Assembly: GCA_045636925.1 (NCBI GenBank)
Contig: JAZTYK010000001.1
Location: 26,897-90,896, forward strand
DNA length: 64,000 nucleotides
Reading direction: 5' to 3'
From: JAZTYK01 sp045636925
GTDB lineage: Bacteria > Bacillota > Clostridia > Oscillospirales > Butyricicoccaceae
Positions 8,260 to 16,904 of the stretch are shown in pieces. The translations under genes and the position numbers were made by a program. Each line of letters starts with the position of its first letter. Within the stretch, counting starts at the first letter, position 1. The notes below the pieces were generated by a model. It was not told the DNA's origin. It made no database searches and worked only from the letters and a program-made list of their open reading frames with translations.

Positions 8260-9612
8260 TCAAAAAGGAAGTTTGCCAAATCCGCCCATGCCGCCTTTTT
8301 TCATGCGTTTCATCATGGCGGGATTCGACATCTGCTTCATCAGTTTTTGCATCTGCTCAAACTGCTTCAGCAGGCGGGTGACATCCTGCAGGCTCAGGCC
8401 ACAGCCGGCGGCAATGCGCTTTTTGCGGCTGTAGTTGATGATGCCGGGATTGTCACGCTCTTTGGGGGTCATGGACTGGATGATCGCCTCGGTATGCGCC
8501 ATGGCCTTTTCATCGATCTTGGCGCCGGCCATTGCCTTGCTGTTCATACCGGGCAACATGCCCATAATGTCCTGCATACTGCCCATGCCCTTGATCTGCA
8601 CCAGCTGGTCATAGAAGTCAGACAGGGTAAAACGACCCTTTCGCATCTTCTTTTCCAGCTCGGCAGCCTTCTTTTCATCTACCGTCTGCTGTGCCTTCTC
8701 TACCAGGGTGAGCACGTCGCCCATGCCCAGGATACGGGAAGCCATGCGGTCGGGATAGAAGGGCTCGATAGCATCCAGCTTTTCGCCCATACCCACAAAC
8801 TTGATGGGCTTGCCGGTAACCGCGCGGATGGACAGCGCCGCACCGCCACGGGCGTCACCGTCCAGCTTGGTCATCAGCACAGAGTCGATGCCCAACTGAT
8901 CGTTAAAGGCAGAAGCCGCATTCACGGCGTCCTGACCGGTCATGCCGTCGACAACCAACATGATCTCATGGGGCTTCAGCTCACCCTTCAGGCGCTTCAG
9001 CTCATCCATCAGCTCTTCATCTACATGAAGTCGACCGGCAGTATCGATAAACAATAAGTCGTTGCCGTATTTCTTGGCATGCGCATAAGCATGCCGGGCA
9101 ATTTCTACCGGATCACCCTGACCTTCTTCAAAGACCGGGATCTCCAGCTGCTTGCCAACCACCTTTAGCTGCTCGATAGCAGCGGGACGGTACACGTCGC
9201 AGGCACACAGCAGCGGACGCTTGCCCTGCTGCTTTTTGAAGTAGCCGGCCAGCTTGGCGATGTTGGTAGTCTTACCTGCACCCTGCAGACCGACGAACAT
9301 GATCACCGTAGGGGGATTGTTGGCCAGACGGATCTTGCTTTGGGTGCCGCCCATCAGGTTGCACAGTTCGTCATTGACCAGCTTGATCACCTGTTGAGCA
9401 GGCGTCAGGCTTTCCAGAATATCTGTGCCAATGGCCTTTTCGGTCACGGTAGCTACGAACTGTTTGACTACCTTAAAGTTAACGTCAGCCTCCAGCAGTG
9501 CCATGCGGATTTCCCGCATAGCCTCCTTTACGTCAGCCTCAGTCAACCGGCCACGGGAACGCATTTTCTTGAATACGCCATTCAGGCGTTCAGTCAGTCC
9601 CTCAAATGCCAT
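8260..9612 (-). CDS. ffh: Signal recognition particle protein Ffh
   Basis: Ffh is the SRP54 GTPase that binds signal peptides and 4.5S RNA for co-translational membrane targeting. The 450-residue protein has the N domain, the G1 loop GLQGAGKTTNIAKLA (about residue 107), DTAGRLHVD, TKLDGDARGGAAL, and the methionine-rich M domain with a GGMGGFGKLPF-type tail. Its ATG overlaps the ylxM stop as TAATG, so the two are translationally coupled. The arrangement ylxM-ffh-rpsP-khpA is conserved. Confidence 0.98.
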   Translation of the reverse strand: MAFEGLTERLNGVFKKMRSRGRLTEADVKEAMREIRMALLEADVNFKVVKQFVATVTEKAIGTDILESLTPAQQVIKLVNDELCNLMGGTQSKIRLANNPPTVIMFVGLQGAGKTTNIAKLAGYFKKQQGKRPLLCACDVYRPAAIEQLKVVGKQLEIPVFEEGQGDPVEIARHAYAHAKKYGNDLLFIDTAGRLHVDEELMDELKRLKGELKPHEIMLVVDGMTGQDAVNAASAFNDQLGIDSVLMTKLDGDARGGAALSIRAVTGKPIKFVGMGEKLDAIEPFYPDRMASRILGMGDVLTLVEKAQQTVDEKKAAELEKKMRKGRFTLSDFYDQLVQIKGMGSMQDIMGMLPGMNSKAMAGAKIDEKAMAHTEAIIQSMTPKERDNPGIINYSRKKRIAAGCGLSLQDVTRLLKQFEQMQKLMKQMSNPAMMKRMKKGGMGGFGKLPF

Positions 9613-9971
9613 TATTCCATCTCTCCAACCAGCTTCAGGATACGTTCTACCTGCTGGGCGATCTCGTAATTCCGCATGCTGGCATTGACAGTCATGATGT
9701 AGGTAGCCGCCTGCTTGATGTCGGCCAGCTTGGTCTCATAGCCGGAATACTTTTTCACCAGACCCAGACGATCCTCGGTGTCCCGCAGGATGGTCTCACT
9801 GCGCACGATGGCATCGCGGACGCCCTGACGGGAAATTCCGGCATGCTCAGCGATCTCGGTGAGAGAAAGATCCTCGTTATAGTAGAGGTCGAACAGCTCC
9901 TTTTGCTTATCCGTCAGCAGCTCACCATAAAAATCAAAGAGCATGGACATGTGGAAGGTGTTACTTTTCAT
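9612..9971 (-). CDS. ylxM: YlxM-family SRP-associated DNA-binding protein
   Basis: The 119-residue YlxM/p13 protein has a sigma-factor-like helix-turn-helix (LSLTEIAEHAGISRQGVRDAI). YlxM proteins stimulate SRP/FtsY GTPase function and are encoded before ffh. The ATG at 9971 is chosen over a longer open frame because GAGAGGAG lies about 8 bases upstream and the family starts there. The stop overlaps the ffh start by one base. Confidence 0.93.
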   Translation of the reverse strand: MKSNTFHMSMLFDFYGELLTDKQKELFDLYYNEDLSLTEIAEHAGISRQGVRDAIVRSETILRDTEDRLGLVKKYSGYETKLADIKQAATYIMTVNASMRNYEIAQQVERILKLVGEME

Positions 9972-10017
9972 CTGCTCGCTCCTCTCTGTAAAGTGTTTTG
10001 GCTTTACAACCTTGTCT

Positions 10018-10046
10018 ATGATACACGATTTTAATCCATTTGTCAA
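10018..10046 (-). promoter_or_regulatory. Promoter of ylxM-ffh-rpsP-khpA
   Basis: On the minus strand TTGACA (10041-10046) and TATCAT (10018-10023) are 17 bases apart. Confidence 0.87.
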
Positions 10047-10149
10047 GAGTTTCAACCCAAAAAATGGGCGCAATTCAGGGATTTTTTCGTGGCAGGCACA
10101 AGCTCTTGTGCATAGCATAAGGATAATCCGGTGAAAGGAGTGTGAGAGC

Positions 10150-10941
10150 ACGGACATTTTTTCCTGTATCCCTTATCCCATCCAGGCTTTGCTGGCCACA
10201 CTGTTCACCTGGGGCGTCACGGCACTGGGTGCATCTTTGGTTTTTTTCTTCCGTCCCATCCATAAAAACGCCATGGATGCCATGCTTGGGTTCGCTGCAG
10301 GTGTAATGATCGCCGCATCCTTCTGGTCACTGCTTTCCCCCGCCGCAGAATTATCGCTGGAGCTTGGAAAAGCCCCGTGGATGCCCCTGCTGCTGGGCTT
10401 TTTCTGCGGTGGGCTGCTGCTGTTTTTGGGCGATAAACTCTTTGACCGTCTGCTTCTGGGACGGGAAAAGGCCGACAGTAGCAAACGCAGCCTGTTGCTG
10501 ATGCTGTCCATCACCCTGCATAATATCCCTGAAGGCCTGGCGGTTGGTGTAGCCTTTGGCTCTTTGGCCTATGGTCTGGAAGGCGCCACGACCGCAGCTG
10601 CCTGTCTGCTGGCACTGGGCATCGGCCTGCAGAACTTTCCCGAAGGCACCGCCGTCAGTGTGCCCTTGCTGCGGGAAGGCAGCAGCAAGCGCCATGCCTT
10701 TTTCATGGGGCAGCTCAGCGGCATGGCCGAGCCGGTTTCCGGTGTCATCGGCGCGCTGCTGGCGCTGCATGTGCGGCTGCTGCTGCCCTATCTGCTGGCC
10801 TTTGCCGCCGGCGCCATGATTTACGTGGCCGTAGCCGAGCTGATCCCAGAAAGTCAGAACAATGCCAAAAAATCCGTCATGGCGCTGTTTACCATTGTAG
10901 GATTCTCTGTGATGATGGTCATGGACCTGGCATTGGGATAG
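10150..10941 (+). CDS. ZIP-family divalent metal transporter, apparent ACG start
   Basis: The roughly 263-residue eight-helix ZIP (zinc/iron permease) protein has the signature helices SITLHNIPEGLAVGVAFG and ALGIGLQNFPEGTAVSVPL, whose His/Asn/Glu ligands line the metal site, and a C-terminal PESQ segment. The frame contains no ATG, GTG or TTG near the strong AAAGGAG at 10134-10140. The in-frame codon at the correct distance is ACG (10150), followed by DIFSCIPYPIQALLATLFTW, which looks like a normal ZIP N-terminus. A TTG at 10189 lacks a ribosome site and would cut into the first helix. The real start is therefore uncertain. Confidence 0.85.
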   Translation, partial: TDIFSCIPYPIQALLATLFTWGVTALGASLVFFFRPIHKNAMDAMLGFAAGVMIAASFWSLLSPAAELSLELGKAPWMPLLLGFFCGGLLLFLGDKLFDRLLLGREKADSSKRSLLLMLSITLHNIPEGLAVGVAFGSLAYGLEGATTAAACLLALGIGLQNFPEGTAVSVPLLREGSSKRHAFFMGQLSGMAEPVSGVIGALLALHVRLLLPYLLAFAAGAMIYVAVAELIPESQNNAKKSVMALFTIVGFSVMMVMDLALG

Positions 10942-10950
10942 GTGTATTAC

Positions 10951-10986
10951 GCAAAAACAGCACATCCGGCCGGATGTGCTGTTTGC
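10951..10986. terminator. Bidirectional terminator between ZIP gene and pncB
   Basis: CAGCACATCCGG and CCGGATGTGCTG form a perfect 12-bp palindromic stem flanked by AAAA and TTT. It lies between convergent genes. Confidence 0.85.
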
Positions 10987-11003
10987 ATGACTGTATGTAA
11001 GAC

Positions 11004-12437
11004 TTAATGCTGCTGCAGCATGTGGATCTTCAGATCCCACAGCTTCTGGCTCAGGTCCACGTAATAAGGATGGGGGTTTTCGAAACGCAGGATCTCGCTC
11101 CACAGCATGCCGACGGTTTCGGCACAGTGGGCGCGGATCTCTTCGATGCTCTTCTTCTGATAAACGCAAACGCCCTTTTCAAAGATAGGCTCCTGCAGCT
11201 TCTCTACCCGGAAATCGGTAAGGGTCTTCTTCTTCCAGGTATGGGTGGGATCAAAAATGGTGTAGGGCTGACTGGGATCGATGATCTCGTCACGCAGAGT
11301 CAGCACGTCGGCCACGTACTTGTTTTCGGTATTGTCAATCAGACGCCACACCTGCTTAAAGTGCGGGGTGGTGATCTTTTCTACATTTTCACTGATCTTG
11401 ATCTTGGGGATGATGTTGCCATCCTGATCCTCAATCGCCGCCAGCTTGTACACGCCGCCAAACACGGGTGTGCTCTTGGAAGTGATCAATCGCTCGCCAA
11501 TACCAAAGGAATTGATGCAAGCACCCTGGTTCAGCAGATCGCGGATCAGATACTCATCCAGCGAGTTGGATGCCACAATGCCGCAATCCTCCATGCCGGC
11601 CTCATCCAGCATGACGCGGGCTTTCTTGCTCAGATAGGCAATATCGCCGGAGTCAATGCGGATGCCCTTCAGCCGATGACCGGCAGGCTCCAAAATCTCC
11701 TTGGCCACCTTGATGGCATTGGGAATGCCGCTCTTCAGCACATTGTAGGTATCCACCAGCAAGGTGCAGTTATCGGGATAGGTTTTGGCATAAGAAGCAA
11801 ATGCGCTGTACTCATCGGGGAACATCTGCACCCAGCTGTGTGCCATGGTTCCGATGGCAGGTACATCATATTCACGGTCTACGATGGCGCAGGCAGTGGC
11901 GGCAGCGCCGGCAATATACGCGGCACGGGCGCCCAAAATGGCGCCGTCAGCACCCTGAGCACGGCGGGAACCGAACTCCATCACGGGACGACCCTTTGCG
12001 GCACGCACCATGCGGTTGGTCTTGGTTGCGATAAGGCTCTGGTGGTTGATGGTCAGCAGCAGCATGGTCTCGATCAGCTGCGCCTGGATCACCGGGCCGC
12101 GGACGGTGACAATGGGCTCACCGGGGAACACGGGCGTACCCTCTTTGATACACCAGACATCGCAGCAGAACTTGAAGTTTGCCAGATACTCCAAAAACTG
12201 CTCGCTGAAGCAGCCCTTGCTGCGCAGATACTCGATGTCCGCCTGCGTAAATGTCAAATCATTCAGATATTCCACCAGCTGCTCGACACCTGCCAAAATG
12301 GCATAGCCGCCGCCGTCGGGCACCTTGCGGTAAAACATATCGAAATAGGCAATGGTATCGCCCATTCCGTTTTCCAGATATCCATTTGCCATGGTGAACT
12401 CATAAAAGTCCGCAAGCATGGTAAGATTTCGTTTCAT
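11004..12437 (-). CDS. pncB: Nicotinate phosphoribosyltransferase
   Basis: The enzyme makes nicotinate mononucleotide from nicotinate, PRPP and ATP in the Preiss-Handler NAD salvage route. The 477-residue protein has the family N-terminus (LADFYEFTMANGYLENG), EFGSRRAQGADGAI, GTMAHSWVQMFPDE and the RIDSGDIAYLSKKAR substrate region. The ATG at 12437 is preceded by AGAGGAA. It is monocistronic, with a promoter about 85 bases upstream and a pair of 7-base direct repeats just beyond that could be an operator. Confidence 0.95.
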   Translation of the reverse strand: MKRNLTMLADFYEFTMANGYLENGMGDTIAYFDMFYRKVPDGGGYAILAGVEQLVEYLNDLTFTQADIEYLRSKGCFSEQFLEYLANFKFCCDVWCIKEGTPVFPGEPIVTVRGPVIQAQLIETMLLLTINHQSLIATKTNRMVRAAKGRPVMEFGSRRAQGADGAILGARAAYIAGAAATACAIVDREYDVPAIGTMAHSWVQMFPDEYSAFASYAKTYPDNCTLLVDTYNVLKSGIPNAIKVAKEILEPAGHRLKGIRIDSGDIAYLSKKARVMLDEAGMEDCGIVASNSLDEYLIRDLLNQGACINSFGIGERLITSKSTPVFGGVYKLAAIEDQDGNIIPKIKISENVEKITTPHFKQVWRLIDNTENKYVADVLTLRDEIIDPSQPYTIFDPTHTWKKKTLTDFRVEKLQEPIFEKGVCVYQKKSIEEIRAHCAETVGMLWSEILRFENPHPYYVDLSQKLWDLKIHMLQQH

Positions 12438-12521
12438 ATTGTTCCTCTTTCCCCGGTTGTGCCGGTGATGGTTCCATGGTGCAGTGGTTGATTCCGCAAA
12501 CCAACCCACTTTAATGCTTTT

Positions 12522-12549
12522 ATTATACCACAGTTGTCAAAAAGCGCAA
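12522..12549 (-). promoter_or_regulatory. Promoter of pncB
   Basis: On the minus strand TTGCGC (12544-12549) and TATAAT (12522-12527) are 16 bases apart. A closer TTGACA is only 7 bases from the -10 and so unusable. Confidence 0.7.
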
Positions 12550-12553
12550 GAGG

Positions 12554-12572
12554 GTGTAAAGTAAAGTGTAAA
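12554..12572 (-). promoter_or_regulatory. Direct repeats upstream of the pncB promoter
   Basis: Read on the minus strand, TTTACAC occurs twice with a 12-base period immediately upstream of the -35. NAD salvage genes in Firmicutes are often under NiaR or NrtR control, but I cannot match this to either known site. Confidence 0.3.
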
Positions 12573-12749
12573 GCTTCTCTTCCAAAAATCACCCCCTTTA
12601 TGAGCTTTCTTTTGTGCAAGGTGGCAAGCCCGCACTTTCCCATTTCTTCGTTGTGCATTCATCCCGCATACACGGACACTTTTTTGCCCGCAATAGACAA
12701 ACGCAGGGCAGGATTTTACGGAAAAACCGCCAAAAATAACGGTCATCAA

Positions 12750-12778
12750 TAGACAAATTACCGCTTTTCTGTTATGAT
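12750..12778 (+). promoter_or_regulatory. Promoter of thrC-apgM-rimM-trmD
   Basis: TAGACA (12750-12755) and TATGAT (12773-12778) are spaced by 17 bases, 38 bases before thrC. Confidence 0.75.
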
Positions 12779-12815
12779 AGAATGTAATGATTTTATACTT
12801 CGGAGGAATCCTCTT

Positions 12816-14306
12816 ATGTTATTTTGCAGCACTCGTGATAAAGCCGCCCGTGTTACCGCCTCCCAGGCTATTCTCAGCGGTCTGGCACCCGACGGTGGCC
12901 TGTACCTGCCCTGTGAACTGCCCCAGTTTACCGAGCAGCAGATCGACCGGATGAAAAAGATGGACTACCGTCAGGTTGCACTGAACGTGCTGCAGGCTTT
13001 TTTGCCCGACTATACCGTCGAAGAACTGGAGACTGCCATCGGCAAGGCCTATGGCAGCAACTTTTCTTCCAGCCAGATTGCACCCCTGACCTATGTCAAG
13101 GGCAACATGTGGTCGCTGGAGCTGTATCACGGCCCCACCTGTGCTTTCAAGGACTTTGCCCTACAGATGCTGCCCCATCTGATGGCCGATGCCATGAAGA
13201 AGCACGCTGACGGCAAGACCATTGCCATTCTGGTTGCTACTTCCGGCGATACCGGCAAGGCTGCGCTGGAAGGCTTTGCCAACGTTCCCGGTACCAAGAT
13301 CTGTGTCTTCTACCCTCACGGCGGCACCAGCGAGATCCAGCGCCTGCAGATGGCCACCCAGCAGGGTGACAACGTGAATGTTCTGGCAGTCAAAGGCAAT
13401 TTTGACGATGCGCAAAGCGGCGTCAAGGCAATCTTTACCGATGCCGAGCTGGCTGAAAAGCTCAGTGCGCACGGGGTTTCTCTGTCCAGTGCCAACTCCA
13501 TCAACTGGGGTCGCCTGGCACCGCAGATCGCCTATTATTTCTGGGCCTATGCCCGCCTGCTGCGCTCCGGCCGCATTTGCATGGGCGACAAGGTAAACTT
13601 CTGCGTACCCACCGGTAACTTCGGCAACATTCTTGCCGGCTACTTTGCCAAAAAATGTGGTCTGCCCGTTGACAAGCTGATTTGTGCTTCCAACCAGAAT
13701 AATGTGCTGACCCAGTTCTTCAACACCGGTGTTTACGATCGCAACCGCCCCTTCCACCTCACCGACTCCCCCTCCATGGACATTCTGATCTCTTCCAATC
13801 TCGAGCGCCTGCTGTTTTTGCTGTGCGACGGCGACGATACTCAGGTGCGGGAATGGATGGACTCCCTTAAGCGCGAGGGCAAGTATGACATCGGCGAGGA
13901 CTATCTGGAAAAACTCCGCGCCGAAGGATTCCGTGGCTACTGCGCCGATGACCAGCGCACCGCCCGCGAGATTGGTGACACCCTGTATCAGGACAGCTAT
14001 CTGGCCGATCCCCATACCGCCGTCGCCATCAATTGCGCCAAGCAGTATGCATCCGGTACCGGCGACCGCACTCCCACCATGGTGGTCTCCACCGCCTCCC
14101 CCTTCAAGTTCGCGCCCGCTATGCTGCCCGCCATCGAGGTCGATATGGAAGCCACCGAGTTCCAGAAGCTGGAAGCATTGGAACTGGTCACCGGCAAAAA
14201 GGCACCCGCGCAGCTGATGGATCTGCGGAAAAAGCAGGTGCGCTTTGACACCGTCATTGAAAAAGAAGACATGATGCAGCAGGTGGAAGGCTGGCTGTGC
14301 CGCTGA
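12816..14306 (+). CDS. thrC: Threonine synthase
   Basis: Threonine synthase converts O-phosphohomoserine to threonine using PLP. The 496-residue protein is of the longer fungal/bacterial class. It has the N-terminal domain, the PLP lysine in GPTCAFKDFALQ (about residue 112), the phosphate-binding VATSGDTGKAAL and the FCVPTGNFGNILAG segment. The ATG follows CGGAGG. It heads a plus-strand unit with the phosphoglycerate-mutase-like putative homoserine kinase 43 bases downstream, which would supply its substrate. Confidence 0.96.
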   Translation: MLFCSTRDKAARVTASQAILSGLAPDGGLYLPCELPQFTEQQIDRMKKMDYRQVALNVLQAFLPDYTVEELETAIGKAYGSNFSSSQIAPLTYVKGNMWSLELYHGPTCAFKDFALQMLPHLMADAMKKHADGKTIAILVATSGDTGKAALEGFANVPGTKICVFYPHGGTSEIQRLQMATQQGDNVNVLAVKGNFDDAQSGVKAIFTDAELAEKLSAHGVSLSSANSINWGRLAPQIAYYFWAYARLLRSGRICMGDKVNFCVPTGNFGNILAGYFAKKCGLPVDKLICASNQNNVLTQFFNTGVYDRNRPFHLTDSPSMDILISSNLERLLFLLCDGDDTQVREWMDSLKREGKYDIGEDYLEKLRAEGFRGYCADDQRTAREIGDTLYQDSYLADPHTAVAINCAKQYASGTGDRTPTMVVSTASPFKFAPAMLPAIEVDMEATEFQKLEALELVTGKKAPAQLMDLRKKQVRFDTVIEKEDMMQQVEGWLCR

Positions 14307-14349
14307 TTCCCCGCTTTTACATTACCCCACTTAAGAAAGGGAAAACTCT

Positions 14350-15567
14350 ATGAAACACGTTGTATTTTTGGCCGACGGCATGGCTGATCAGCCCGTGCCC
14401 GAATTAGGCGGAAAAACCCCGCTGGAAGTGGCCGTTCATCCCAATATGGATCGCATTGCCCGCTATGGCCGTTTCGGCACCGCCCGCACGGTGCCCGAGC
14501 ATATGCCCGCCGGCAGCGATACCGCAAACCTGTCCGTCTTTGGCTATGATCCCGAACGCTATTACAGTGGCCGCTCTCCCCTGGAGGCCGCCTATCTGGG
14601 CATTGAAATGGATCTGCGGGACGTAACCTACCGCTGCAATCTGGTAACGCTTTCCGATACCGATGTGCTGGAAGACGCCGACATGGCAGACTACAGTTGC
14701 GGCGAGATCGAGAATGAGGATGCCCGGGAGATCATCGAAAGTCTAACTCCCCTCTTTGCGCAGCATGGCGCCGAGCTGTACTGCGGCACCAAGTATCGTC
14801 ATTGTCTGGTGCTGCGCCAGGCAGAAACCGGCACCTATGCCACCCCGCCCCATGATATCCCCGGAAAGCCTGTTTTGGGCAATTTGCCCAGTGGCGGCAG
14901 CAATGCCCAGCTGCTGAACAAGCTGACCCAGCTTTCTTTTGACTTCCTAAAGGATCATCCCGTAAACAAGCGTCGGATTGCCGCCGGCAAGCGCCCCGCC
15001 TCCTGCTGCTGGTTCTGGGGTGAAGGCCGCAAGCCTGCACTGGATGACTTCACTCAGCTGTACGGTGTCAAAGGCGGTGTCATTTCTGCCGTGGATCTGT
15101 TGCGTGGCATCGCCCGCTGTGCCGGCATTGAAGTACTGCCCGTAAATGGTGTTATCACCGGCGACCTGCACACCGACTTCCGTGCCAAGGCATTGGCCGC
15201 CATCGATGCCATGAAGAATGGCACCGAAATGGTTTATATCCATGTGGAAGCCACCGATGAATGCGGTCACCATGCCCAGACTCAGGAAAAAATCTGGAGC
15301 ATCGAACAGATCGATAAACAAATCATCGGCCCCGTGCTGGAATATTTGGATTCCTGCAGCGAGGATTATTCCGTCATGGTGCTGCCCGACCATCCCACGC
15401 CCATTGTGGTTCGCACGCACACCCACACCCCCGTACCCTTTGCCCTGATGGATACCCGAAAACCCATGGATCGAGGCGAAGTGACTTATACCGAGGCCAA
15501 TGCCGTCGCCACCGGTGAGCACGTAGAGAAGGCCTGTACCTTAATGCGTGACCTGACCGCTAAATAA
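14350..15567 (+). CDS. ApgM-family phosphotransferase, putative homoserine kinase
   Basis: The 405-residue protein belongs to the cofactor-independent (archaeal-type) phosphoglycerate mutase family in the alkaline-phosphatase superfamily. Metal and phosphoryl-site motifs are visible: FLADGMADQP (about residue 8), PAGSDTANLSVFGYDP (residues 55-70), HVEATDECGHHAQ and the C-terminal VLPDHPTPI with RTHTHTP. A subgroup of this family that clusters with threonine genes has been proposed to act as homoserine kinase. The position directly after thrC, and the absence of a GHMP-type thrB beside hom, thrC or asd in this window, favour that role. Phosphoglycerate mutase activity remains the alternative. 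Confidence 0.85.
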   Translation: MKHVVFLADGMADQPVPELGGKTPLEVAVHPNMDRIARYGRFGTARTVPEHMPAGSDTANLSVFGYDPERYYSGRSPLEAAYLGIEMDLRDVTYRCNLVTLSDTDVLEDADMADYSCGEIENEDAREIIESLTPLFAQHGAELYCGTKYRHCLVLRQAETGTYATPPHDIPGKPVLGNLPSGGSNAQLLNKLTQLSFDFLKDHPVNKRRIAAGKRPASCCWFWGEGRKPALDDFTQLYGVKGGVISAVDLLRGIARCAGIEVLPVNGVITGDLHTDFRAKALAAIDAMKNGTEMVYIHVEATDECGHHAQTQEKIWSIEQIDKQIIGPVLEYLDSCSEDYSVMVLPDHPTPIVVRTHTHTPVPFALMDTRKPMDRGEVTYTEANAVATGEHVEKACTLMRDLTAK

Positions 15568-15584
15568 ACAAGGGAGTTGCAAGC

Positions 15585-16082
15585 ATGAAAGAACTGGAAT
15601 GCGCACGCATCCTGAACACCCACGGTGTTCGCGGTGAGCTGAAGGTGGACCCTTACTGTGATATGCCCATCCTGCGCAAGCTGGAAACCGTGTATATCGA
15701 CGGCAAACCCTATAAACTGCTTACCTGCCGCCCCCACAACACGTTTGCTTTGATGACACTGGAAGGCATAACTACCGTTGAGCAGGCACAGGTGCTGAAA
15801 AATAAAACCGTGGTTGCCGATCGAGACGCCATCCAACTGCCCCGGGGCAAATATTTTTATAGTGACCTCTATGGCTTTTCCGTCTATGACTTCCGCACCA
15901 AGCAGGTCATCGGCACGTTGAAAGAAGTGAAGGAAAACCCCGCCTCCATGATGTATATCGTGCAGGGCGAGAGCAAAGAGTTTATGATCCCCATCGTCTC
16001 CGCCTTTGACAAGGGCGTGGATTGGGAGCAAACGCAAGTTCTGGTAGAAACCATTGAAGGGATGCTGCCTGATGAGAATTGA
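15585..16082 (+). CDS. rimM: Ribosome maturation factor RimM
   Basis: RimM binds S19 and assists 16S rRNA processing in 30S assembly. The 165-residue protein has the N-terminal RimM barrel (ARILNTHGVRGELKVDPY) and a C-terminal PRC-barrel region (YFYSDLYGFSVYD onwards; VSAFDKGVDWEQTQVLVETIEGML). GGGAG lies upstream of the ATG. Its last 11 bases overlap trmD, a coupled pair as in most bacteria. The pair is normally downstream of rpsP; here it follows the threonine genes. Confidence 0.95.
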   Translation: MKELECARILNTHGVRGELKVDPYCDMPILRKLETVYIDGKPYKLLTCRPHNTFALMTLEGITTVEQAQVLKNKTVVADRDAIQLPRGKYFYSDLYGFSVYDFRTKQVIGTLKEVKENPASMMYIVQGESKEFMIPIVSAFDKGVDWEQTQVLVETIEGMLPDEN

Positions 16083-16797
16083 TATTTTGACCCTCTTCCC
16101 CGACATGGTAGATCATGCCCTCAGCGAGAGCATGATCGGTCGTGGGCGGGAAGCCGGTCTGTTGGACATCCGCTGCCATAACATCCGGGATTACACCCTG
16201 GATAAGCGCCGCCGCACCGATGACTACCCCTACGGCGGCGGCCCCGGCATGATCATGCAGTGCGATCCGCTGTATCGCTGCCTCACCGATGTCACCGAGG
16301 AACAGAAGGTGCACACCATCTTACTGAGCCCCCGCGGAGCGACCTTCAATCAACAAAAGGCCAGAGAACTTCTGGCTATGGATCGCTTTGTTCTGGTCTG
16401 CGGCCATTACGAAGGTGTCGATCAGCGCTTCATTGACGCCTGTGTGGACGAAGAGCTGTCCATCGGCGACTTTGTGCTTACCGGCGGCGAGCTGGGCGCC
16501 TGCATCGTGGCCGATGCGGTGGGCCGCATGGTTCCCGGTGTGTTGGCGGAATCAGCCTCCTTTGAAGAAGAGAGCCACTACTCCGGCCTGCTGGAGTTTC
16601 CCCAGTACACCCGCCCCGAGGTTTGGCACGATATGCCGGTGCCCGAGGTGCTGCTCTCCGGCCACCACGGCAATGTAGAAAAATGGCGCAGAAAGAAATC
16701 CCTGGAGCTCACTCGTGACCGCCGTCCCGATTTATTTGAAAAGATCGAGCTGACCAAGCAGGACAAAAAGCTGCTGGAAAGCGACGAACTGAAATAG
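16072..16797 (+). CDS. trmD: tRNA (guanine-N1-)-methyltransferase
   Basis: TrmD methylates G37 of tRNAs with G36G37 to prevent frameshifting. The 241-residue SPOUT enzyme shows MRIDILTLFPDM, YGGGPGMIMQ, LLSPRGATFNQQKA, CGHYEGVDQRF and the knot-forming SIGDFVLTGGELGACIVADA. The ATG at 16072 lies within the rimM 3' end. The product length and motif order are normal. Confidence 0.98.
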   Translation: MRIDILTLFPDMVDHALSESMIGRGREAGLLDIRCHNIRDYTLDKRRRTDDYPYGGGPGMIMQCDPLYRCLTDVTEEQKVHTILLSPRGATFNQQKARELLAMDRFVLVCGHYEGVDQRFIDACVDEELSIGDFVLTGGELGACIVADAVGRMVPGVLAESASFEEESHYSGLLEFPQYTRPEVWHDMPVPEVLLSGHHGNVEKWRRKKSLELTRDRRPDLFEKIELTKQDKKLLESDELK

Positions 16798-16808
16798 TTT
16801 CCCTCTCT

Positions 16809-16856
16809 GCAACCCCCGGTTGCGGAACTTCCAAGTGCAGTTTCTGTTCCTTTTTT
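16809..16856 (+). terminator. Terminator after trmD
   Basis: GCAACC/GGTTGC forms a short hairpin, and GGAAC (16824-16828) pairs with GTTCC (16846-16850) directly before TTTTTT. The stems are short, so efficiency is uncertain. Confidence 0.55.
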
Positions 16857-16904
16857 ACGGTTTATGATAAAATAGCCTAAAATAACCGCAAAGGAGTGAC
16901 CGAT

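Larger units (their letters stand above)
12438..12815. other. Divergent intergenic region pncB/thrC
   Basis: The 378 bases hold the pncB promoter (12522-12549), the thrC promoter (12750-12778) and a direct repeat of GTGTAAA at 12554-12560 and 12566-12572 (period 12). I see no gene or recognised RNA in the remaining central ~180 bases. Confidence 0.6.

Noticed and set aside
10189..10191. TTG as start of the ZIP transporter
   Set aside because: No ribosome site precedes it and it would delete the conserved N-terminal residues before the first helix.
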